This document shows, piece by piece, positions 58,812 through 64,000 of a DNA stretch of 64,000 bases. The notes below the pieces were generated by a model. It had not been told where the DNA came from and did not search any database. It saw nothing but the letters and a program-made list of their open reading frames with translations. The DNA is from Chromohalobacter nigrandesensis. GTDB taxonomy: Bacteria; Pseudomonadota; Gammaproteobacteria; Pseudomonadales; Halomonadaceae. Within the stretch, counting starts at the first letter, position 1, and the number at the start of each line of letters is the position of its first letter. The stretch spans positions 1-64,000 of the forward strand of contig NZ_JAKGAM010000007.1 of the NCBI RefSeq assembly GCF_023061285.1. Direction: 5' to 3'. The position numbers and the translations under genes are program-made.

Positions 58812-61544
58812 ATGTCCGAAGCTCCAAAGAATACGTTATCGACACTCGATGTCGGCGACCGTACCTACCACTATTACAGTCTGGACAAGGCTGCCCAGGC
58901 GTTCGGCGACGTCTCGCGCCTGCCCATGACACTCAAGGTGTTGCTCGAGAATCAGCTGCGCTACGGCGACGATGAGAGCGTCTCCCCCGACGACATGCAA
59001 GCACTCGTCGATTGGCAGAAGGAAGGACGCTCCACTCGCGAGATCGGCTATCGCCCGGCACGCGTGCTGATGCAGGACTTCACCGGCGTTCCCGGGGTCG
59101 TGGACCTGGCCGCCATGCGCGACGCCGTCAAGCGTCTCGGCGAACCTGCCGAGCGCATCAACCCGCTTTCCCCCGTCGATCTGGTCATCGACCACTCGGT
59201 GATGGTCGATCACTACGGCGATCCGACGTCGTTCAAGGACAATGTCGCCATCGAAATGGAGCGTAACCGCGAACGTTACGAATTCCTGCGCTGGGGCCAA
59301 CAGGCGTTCGATAACTTCCGCGTCGTGCCACCGGGTACCGGGATCTGCCACCAGGTCAATCTGGAGTATCTCGGCAAGACGGTATGGACGAAGGAAGAAA
59401 ACGGCAAGACGTTCGCCTATCCGGACACGCTGGTGGGCACCGACTCCCACACCACTATGATCAACGGCCTGGGCGTACTCGGCTGGGGCGTGGGCGGTAT
59501 CGAGGCCGAGGCCGCGATGCTTGGCCAGCCGGTCTCGATGCTGATCCCCGAAGTCATCGGCTTCAAGCTTACCGGCAAGCTGCGCGAAGGCATCACCGCC
59601 ACCGACCTGGTGCTGACAGTCACTCAGATGCTGCGCGAGAAAGGCGTGGTGGGTAAATTCGTCGAGTTCTACGGCGATGGCCTCAAGGACCTGCCACTGG
59701 CGGATCGCGCCACCATCGGCAACATGGCCCCCGAATACGGTGCCACCTGCGGGTTCTTCCCGGTCGACGAGGAAACCCTCAACTACATGCGCCTCACCGG
59801 CCGCGACGAACATCAGATCGAACTCGTCGAGGCATATACCAAGGCGCAGGGGCTATGGCGCGAGCCTGGCACCGAACCGATCTTCAGCGATGTGCTGCAC
59901 CTCGACATGAACGAAGTCGAGTCCAGCCTCGCCGGACCCAAGCGTCCGCAGGACCGTGTCGCCCTGACCGACATGAAGTCCACCTTCGAGAAGATCCTGA
60001 GCGATCGCAAGCCGGACGCCGCATCCACCGAGCAAGGCAAGTGGCTGTCCGAAGGCGGCCAGACCGCCGTGGGTACCGACGAGAGCCTGGAGCACGAAGA
60101 CAGCCAGAATTGCGAAGTCGATGGCGAGAACTTCAAGCTCAACCCAGGCGCTGTGGTCATCGCCGCGATCACCTCGTGCACCAACACCTCCAACCCCAGC
60201 GTAATGCTGGCCGCCGGGCTGCTGGCGCGCAAGGCCGTCGAGAAAGGCCTTACCACCAAGCCCTGGGTCAAGACGTCACTGGCACCAGGCTCCAAGGTGG
60301 TCACCGACTACCTCAGCGCCAGCGGCACCCAGGACGACCTCAACACACTCGGTTTCAACCTGGTCGGCTATGGCTGCACCACCTGCATCGGTAACTCCGG
60401 GCCCTTGCACGCGCCGATCGAGAAAGCCATCGAAGAGGGCGATCTGACGGTGGCCTCGGTGCTCTCCGGCAACCGCAACTTCGAAGGCCGCATCCATCCG
60501 CTGGTCCCCACCAACTGGCTGGCGTCACCGCCCCTGGTCGTGGCCTATGCCCTGGCCGGCAACATGCGCATCGACCTTTCCAAGGAACCGCTGGGCAATG
60601 ACAATGACGGCAACCCGGTGTACCTCAAGGATGTCTGGCCGAGCCAGGCAGAGATCGCCGAAGCCGTCGAGCAGGTCCGGACCGAGATGTATCGCAAGGA
60701 GTACAGCGAGGTCTTCGAGGGCGACGAGATCTGGAAGTCGCTCGATGTGCCGGAAAGCGATGTCTATGCGTGGAACGACAAATCCACCTACATCCAGCAT
60801 CCGCCGTTCTTCGAAGGCATGGGCAAGGAGCCCGCGCCGCTGGAAGACGTCAAGGGTGCCAACGTGTTGGCCATGTTCGGCGACTCGGTGACCACCGACC
60901 ATATCTCGCCCGCCGGCGCGATAAAACCGGATAGCCCTGCCGGCCGTTACCTGCAGGAAAACGGCGTCAAGCCCGCTGACTTCAACTCCTACGGCTCGCG
61001 GCGCGGCAATCACCAAGTGATGATGCGCGGTACCTTCGCCAACGTACGCATCAAAAACGAGATGCTCGACGGCGTCGTCGGCGGCTATACCCGCCACGTG
61101 CCCAGCGGCGAGCAGATGGCGATCTACGACGCGGCGATGAAATACGCCGAGAACGATTCGCCGCTGGTTATCGTGGCCGGCAAGGAATACGGCACCGGTT
61201 CCAGCCGTGACTGGGCGGCCAAGGGTACTCGCCTGCTGGGCGTACGCGCCGTCCTTGCCGAATCCTACGAGCGCATCCACCGCTCCAACTTGATCGGTAT
61301 GGGCGTGCTGCCGTTGCAGTTCCCCGAGGGCGAAGACCGCAATTCACTGGGCATGACCGGTGACGAAACGATTTCCATCGAGGGCATCGCCAATATCGAG
61401 CCCGGCGCCAAGGTCCAGGTGACCATCGCATCGAGTAAAGGCGAGAAGAAGATCGAGGCGCTATGCCGCATCGATACCGCCAACGAGATGGAATACTACC
61501 GTCACGGCGGCATCCTGCACTACGTGCTGCGTAGCATGCTGTAG
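58812..61544 (+). CDS. acnA: Aconitate hydratase AcnA (IRP1-type)
   Basis: A 910-residue [4Fe-4S] enzyme interconverting citrate and isocitrate in the TCA and glyoxylate cycles. ATG at 58812 is preferred because an AGGAGG site lies just upstream and the protein starts [12 protein letters not shown]. Cluster cysteines are in [15 protein letters not shown] and [14 protein letters not shown]. The C-terminal swivel domain carries [17 protein letters not shown]. Length matches E. coli AcnA (891). A bidirectional terminator follows. A malic enzyme gene faces it downstream, so both feed central metabolism. Confidence 0.96.
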   Translation: MSEAPKNTLSTLDVGDRTYHYYSLDKAAQAFGDVSRLPMTLKVLLENQLRYGDDESVSPDDMQALVDWQKEGRSTREIGYRPARVLMQDFTGVPGVVDLAAMRDAVKRLGEPAERINPLSPVDLVIDHSVMVDHYGDPTSFKDNVAIEMERNRERYEFLRWGQQAFDNFRVVPPGTGICHQVNLEYLGKTVWTKEENGKTFAYPDTLVGTDSHTTMINGLGVLGWGVGGIEAEAAMLGQPVSMLIPEVIGFKLTGKLREGITATDLVLTVTQMLREKGVVGKFVEFYGDGLKDLPLADRATIGNMAPEYGATCGFFPVDEETLNYMRLTGRDEHQIELVEAYTKAQGLWREPGTEPIFSDVLHLDMNEVESSLAGPKRPQDRVALTDMKSTFEKILSDRKPDAASTEQGKWLSEGGQTAVGTDESLEHEDSQNCEVDGENFKLNPGAVVIAAITSCTNTSNPSVMLAAGLLARKAVEKGLTTKPWVKTSLAPGSKVVTDYLSASGTQDDLNTLGFNLVGYGCTTCIGNSGPLHAPIEKAIEEGDLTVASVLSGNRNFEGRIHPLVPTNWLASPPLVVAYALAGNMRIDLSKEPLGNDNDGNPVYLKDVWPSQAEIAEAVEQVRTEMYRKEYSEVFEGDEIWKSLDVPESDVYAWNDKSTYIQHPPFFEGMGKEPAPLEDVKGANVLAMFGDSVTTDHISPAGAIKPDSPAGRYLQENGVKPADFNSYGSRRGNHQVMMRGTFANVRIKNEMLDGVVGGYTRHVPSGEQMAIYDAAMKYAENDSPLVIVAGKEYGTGSSRDWAAKGTRLLGVRAVLAESYERIHRSNLIGMGVLPLQFPEGEDRNSLGMTGDETISIEGIANIEPGAKVQVTIASSKGEKKIEALCRIDTANEMEYYRHGGILHYVLRSML

Positions 61545-61584
61545 TCATTCCGCGCTGAGCTAGCGCTATCCAGCAGCATAAAGA

Positions 61585-61617
61585 AACACCCCGTCGGCAA
61601 TGCCGGCGGGGTGTTTT
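61585..61617. terminator. Bidirectional terminator between acnA and maeA
   Basis: A stem AACACCCCG / CGGGGTGTT with an inner CGGC-AAT-GCCG pairing and a T-run on both strands. It lies between convergent genes. Confidence 0.85.
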
Positions 61618-61642
61618 GTATGGGTAATCGAGAGGCGGGCGT

Positions 61643-63328
61643 TTAGAAGGCGCGGCGCCGGTAGGCGCGATAACGCGGATACCAGAAGTGGCGCTCGATG
61701 GCGTCCCGCAGCGCGTCGTCACTGGAAGACAGCGCGACGTTTTCCTCCTGGGCCTGCTTGGCGACGGCGAAGGCGATGTCCTTGCTGATCTCGCGGATAT
61801 CACCCAACGAGGGCAACAGCGCGCCCTTGCCGGTCTTGACGATGGGCGCGCCCTGCGCCAAGGCATTGGAGGCCGCCATCAGCATCTTGTCGGTGACGCG
61901 AGACGCATTGCTTGCCACCACGCCCAGGCCGATGCCAGGGAATATATAGGCATTGTTGCATTGGGCGATCGCGACGTCGCGCTCGCCGACGCGTACCGGC
62001 GGGAAGGGGCTGCCCGTGGCTATCAGCGCCTCGCCCCGGGTCCATTCGAGAATGTCCTGAGGAACGGCTTCGACCTTGGACGTCGGATTGGAAAGCGGCA
62101 TCACCAGCGGCTGTGCACAGCCCGCGTGCAACGTCTTGATCACCTCTTCGGTGAACAGCCCGCTTTGCCCGGAGACTCCGATCAATACGCTGGGCTTGGC
62201 ATTGCGCACCACGTCGAGGAGATCACGACTCTGGGAGTCCCAGTCGCTCAAGGTGGCAGGCTCATGCGCCAGGCGCTGCTGGAAGTCGTAGAGCCCGTCC
62301 ATATCGCTGGTCAATAGCCCGAAACGGTCGACCATATAAACGCGACGGCGCGCCTCGGCCTCGCTCAGGCCTTCCATCGTCATCGCCACGACGATCTGCT
62401 CGGCGATACCGCAGCCTGCAGAGCCGGCCCCGAGAAATGCGATGGTCTGGTCCTTGAGCGCCTCACCCTTGGTCTTGCACGCCGCCAGCAACGTCCCCAC
62501 GCACACCGCCGCCGTGCCCTGGATGTCGTCGTTGAAGCAGCACAGCTGGTCGCGATAACGCTCGAGCAGCGGCATGGCGTTGGTCTGGGCGAAGTCCTCG
62601 AACTGCAACAGCACGTTGGGCCAACGCCGTTGCAGCGCCTCCATGAACATGCCGATGAACTCGTCGTACTCTTCCTGACTGACCCGCTTATGGCGCCAGC
62701 CCATGTACATGGGATCGTCGAGAAGCTTCTGATTGTTGGTGCCCACATCGAGCACGATGGGCAGCGTGTAGGCCGGGCTAATGCCACCGCAGGCGGTATA
62801 CAGCGACAGCTTGCCGATGGGAATGCCCATACCGCCGATGCCTTGATCGCCCAGCCCCAGAATACGCTCGCCGTCGGTGGCCACGATCACACGCACCTTG
62901 TCCTTCGTGGCGCTACGCAGGATATCGTCCATGCGGTGGCGATCGGGATACGAGATGAAGAGCCCGCGGTGATTGCGGTAAATATTGGAGAACTCTTCGC
63001 ATGCCTCGCCCACCGTGGGGGTATAGATGATCGGCAGCATTTCCTCGAGATGCTCTTCCAGCAGACGGAAGAACAGCGTCTCGTTGTCGTCCTGAATCGC
63101 CCGCAGGTAAATGTGCTTGTCGAGGTTGTTCTGACACAGAGTGTACTGGTGATACGCGCGCTCGAGCTGCTCTTCGATGCTCTCGACATTCTGCGGCAGC
63201 AAGCCCACCAGGTTGAATTCGACACGCTCTTCGCTGGTGAAGGCGCTGCCCTTGTTGAGTAGCGGCATCTCCAGCAGTGAGGGGCCAGCATAAGGAATAT
63301 AAAGGGGACGCTTGGATGTTTCGCTCAT
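61643..63328 (-). CDS. maeA: NAD-dependent malic enzyme
   Basis: A 561-residue malate dehydrogenase (decarboxylating) producing pyruvate and CO2. ATG at 63328 has a GAGG site; upstream in-frame codons lie in repetitive sequence and are excluded. Signature segments: [58 protein letters not shown] and cofactor motif [16 protein letters not shown]. Length matches E. coli MaeA (565). It faces acnA. Confidence 0.95.
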   Translation of the reverse strand: MSETSKRPLYIPYAGPSLLEMPLLNKGSAFTSEERVEFNLVGLLPQNVESIEEQLERAYHQYTLCQNNLDKHIYLRAIQDDNETLFFRLLEEHLEEMLPIIYTPTVGEACEEFSNIYRNHRGLFISYPDRHRMDDILRSATKDKVRVIVATDGERILGLGDQGIGGMGIPIGKLSLYTACGGISPAYTLPIVLDVGTNNQKLLDDPMYMGWRHKRVSQEEYDEFIGMFMEALQRRWPNVLLQFEDFAQTNAMPLLERYRDQLCCFNDDIQGTAAVCVGTLLAACKTKGEALKDQTIAFLGAGSAGCGIAEQIVVAMTMEGLSEAEARRRVYMVDRFGLLTSDMDGLYDFQQRLAHEPATLSDWDSQSRDLLDVVRNAKPSVLIGVSGQSGLFTEEVIKTLHAGCAQPLVMPLSNPTSKVEAVPQDILEWTRGEALIATGSPFPPVRVGERDVAIAQCNNAYIFPGIGLGVVASNASRVTDKMLMAASNALAQGAPIVKTGKGALLPSLGDIREISKDIAFAVAKQAQEENVALSSSDDALRDAIERHFWYPRYRAYRRRAF

Positions 63329-63397
63329 CGTTTGCCTCACGCAGGTGACGGAACTCGAAGCCCTGAGGCTCCGCACGGCTCGGGCTTTACTATACAC

Positions 63398-63465
63398 GCC
63401 ACCTTGCCACTCGCGCACGCCACCTTGCCACTCGCGCATGCCACCTTGCCACTCGCGCATGCCAC
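63398..63465. repeat. Tandem 21-bp repeat upstream of maeA (3.2 copies)
   Basis: Three near-identical copies of GCCACCTTGCCACTCGCGCA plus one variable C/T, then a partial copy GCCAC. They sit 70-137 bases upstream of the maeA ATG, where the promoter should be. Copy-number change could alter promoter spacing. On the minus strand the repeat reads GMREWQG-like cycles in an open frame, which is not taken as coding. Confidence 0.95.
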
Positions 63466-63522
63466 AATGATGCACGGCGCCCTGAAGGGCGCCGTGCATC
63501 ATTCGCGCTTGCCGATCACCGA

Positions 63523-64000
63523 TCAGCCACTGCGCGCCACCGGGCGTGCCGGGCCCGAGAAAAACCACGGGCGTAGCCGCACGCCCAGCATGTTGCCGGC
63601 AAACGCCGCGACCAGCCACAGCCAGCCATGTAAGCTGCCTGAGGCGATTCCGCCGAAATAGGCGCCGATATTGCAGCCAAATGCCAGGCGCGCTCCATAG
63701 CCCAACAGAAATCCGCCGATGGCTGACGCCAACACGGAACGTAGCGGAATGCTGAATTTCGGCGCAAAACGGCCTGCCAGCGCTGCGGCGGCCATCGCCC
63801 CCAGGATGATGCCCACGTTCATGACCGTGGTGATATCGCTCCAGACATTGGCGTTCAAGGCCGCCTCATTGCCAGCCGCCTGCCAATAGCCCCAGCCGCT
63901 GACGTCGCCGCCTAGCGCCTCGAAGCCCTTGGCGCCCCATAGAGCGAACGCCGAGGTAATACCCCATGGACGCCCGGCGAGCGCCAGCGTGATGAAATTG
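63523..64000 (-). CDS. YeeE/YedE (TsuA-like) thiosulfate transporter, C-terminal part
   Basis: The frame is open from 63523 to the window edge (about 159 codons), without a visible start. Hydrophobic helices and the motif [20 protein letters not shown], with the conserved cysteine of YeeE/YedE proteins, identify the family (DUF395). [17 protein letters not shown] further upstream is also typical. These inner-membrane proteins import thiosulfate or related sulfur compounds. The N-terminal half is outside the window. Confidence 0.85.
   Translation of the reverse strand, partial: NFITLALAGRPWGITSAFALWGAKGFEALGGDVSGWGYWQAAGNEAALNANVWSDITTVMNVGIILGAMAAAALAGRFAPKFSIPLRSVLASAIGGFLLGYGARLAFGCNIGAYFGGIASGSLHGWLWLVAAFAGNMLGVRLRPWFFSGPARPVARSG

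Noticed and set aside
63398-63465. CRISPR-like array
   Set aside because: The copies are directly adjacent with no spacers.
63328-63619. N-terminal extension of the malic enzyme to base 63619
   Set aside because: It translates the 21-bp repeats (REWQGGM cycles) and precedes a well-placed ribosome-binding site and ATG at 63328.

Overview
The window is a GC-rich gammaproteobacterial chromosome segment, most likely from the Halomonadaceae (Halomonas/Chromohalobacter group). This is inferred from gene content and synteny, not from a marker gene. Supporting features are the lptG-lptF / pepA / holC / valS neighbourhood typical of Gammaproteobacteria, a Pseudomonas-type FabY, a complete OsmU/YehZYXW compatible-solute importer, RmuC, TmcA, AcnA, MaeA and paired entericidins. 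No rRNA, tRNA, CRISPR array or prophage was recognised.

Left edge (1-3500) is accessory DNA with visibly lower GC. It starts with the 5' part of an IS1182-like transposase that runs off the window. The IS abuts a truncated integron attC site. Behind it lie minus-strand cassettes: a nucleotidyltransferase-fold protein and a pentapeptide-repeat/K+-channel-like membrane protein sharing one cassette, then an HNH-like zinc protein in the next. One attC (2274-2357) is complete, with paired arms and an extrahelical G. A further core-site pair with an embedded Fur-box-like palindrome closes the array near 3116-3168. There is no integrase gene here, so this looks like a CALIN (attC cluster lacking an integrase) or the end of a longer integron. 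The channel plus nucleotidyltransferase pair is the best candidate for an undescribed system.

3500-10400 holds catabolic and regulatory modules: a TetR regulator divergent from a FabF-like ketoacyl synthase with a palindromic operator; a LysE exporter; and an alcohol/aldehyde dehydrogenase pair divergent from an AraC regulator, with two operator-like direct repeats between them.

10400-20000 is housekeeping: lptG/lptF (LPS export) divergent from pepA, ilvE, an SDR, holC and valS. It includes a 7-bp tandem repeat before holC and a 15-bp repeat inside valS. 20000-20400 contains a probable small RNA unit on the minus strand. 20400-33100 is mostly minus strand: peptide transporter plus aminopeptidase P, glnE, a sodium symporter with a small membrane partner, dgkA, dacB, an SMR exporter and a TrmB-like methyltransferase, with acuI/yhdH on the plus strand.

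33300-44000 is mainly plus strand: fabY, coaD, a YfhL ferredoxin, a MATE exporter, a YciA thioesterase followed by a 173-bp MITE-like element, a voltage-sensor-only membrane protein, an I78 inhibitor lipoprotein (minus strand), and the four-gene OsmU betaine importer, which fits a halophile.

44000-64000 carries two entericidin lipoproteins (with a possible 34-codon gene between them), a HIT protein, two related lipoproteins, glycerate kinase, Dps, a Phd/VapC toxin-antitoxin pair, rmuC, a PfpI/App1 pair, pepD, tmcA, trxB and ahpC (redox defence), a CPXCG protein, acnA, maeA and a truncated YeeE/YedE transporter at the right edge.
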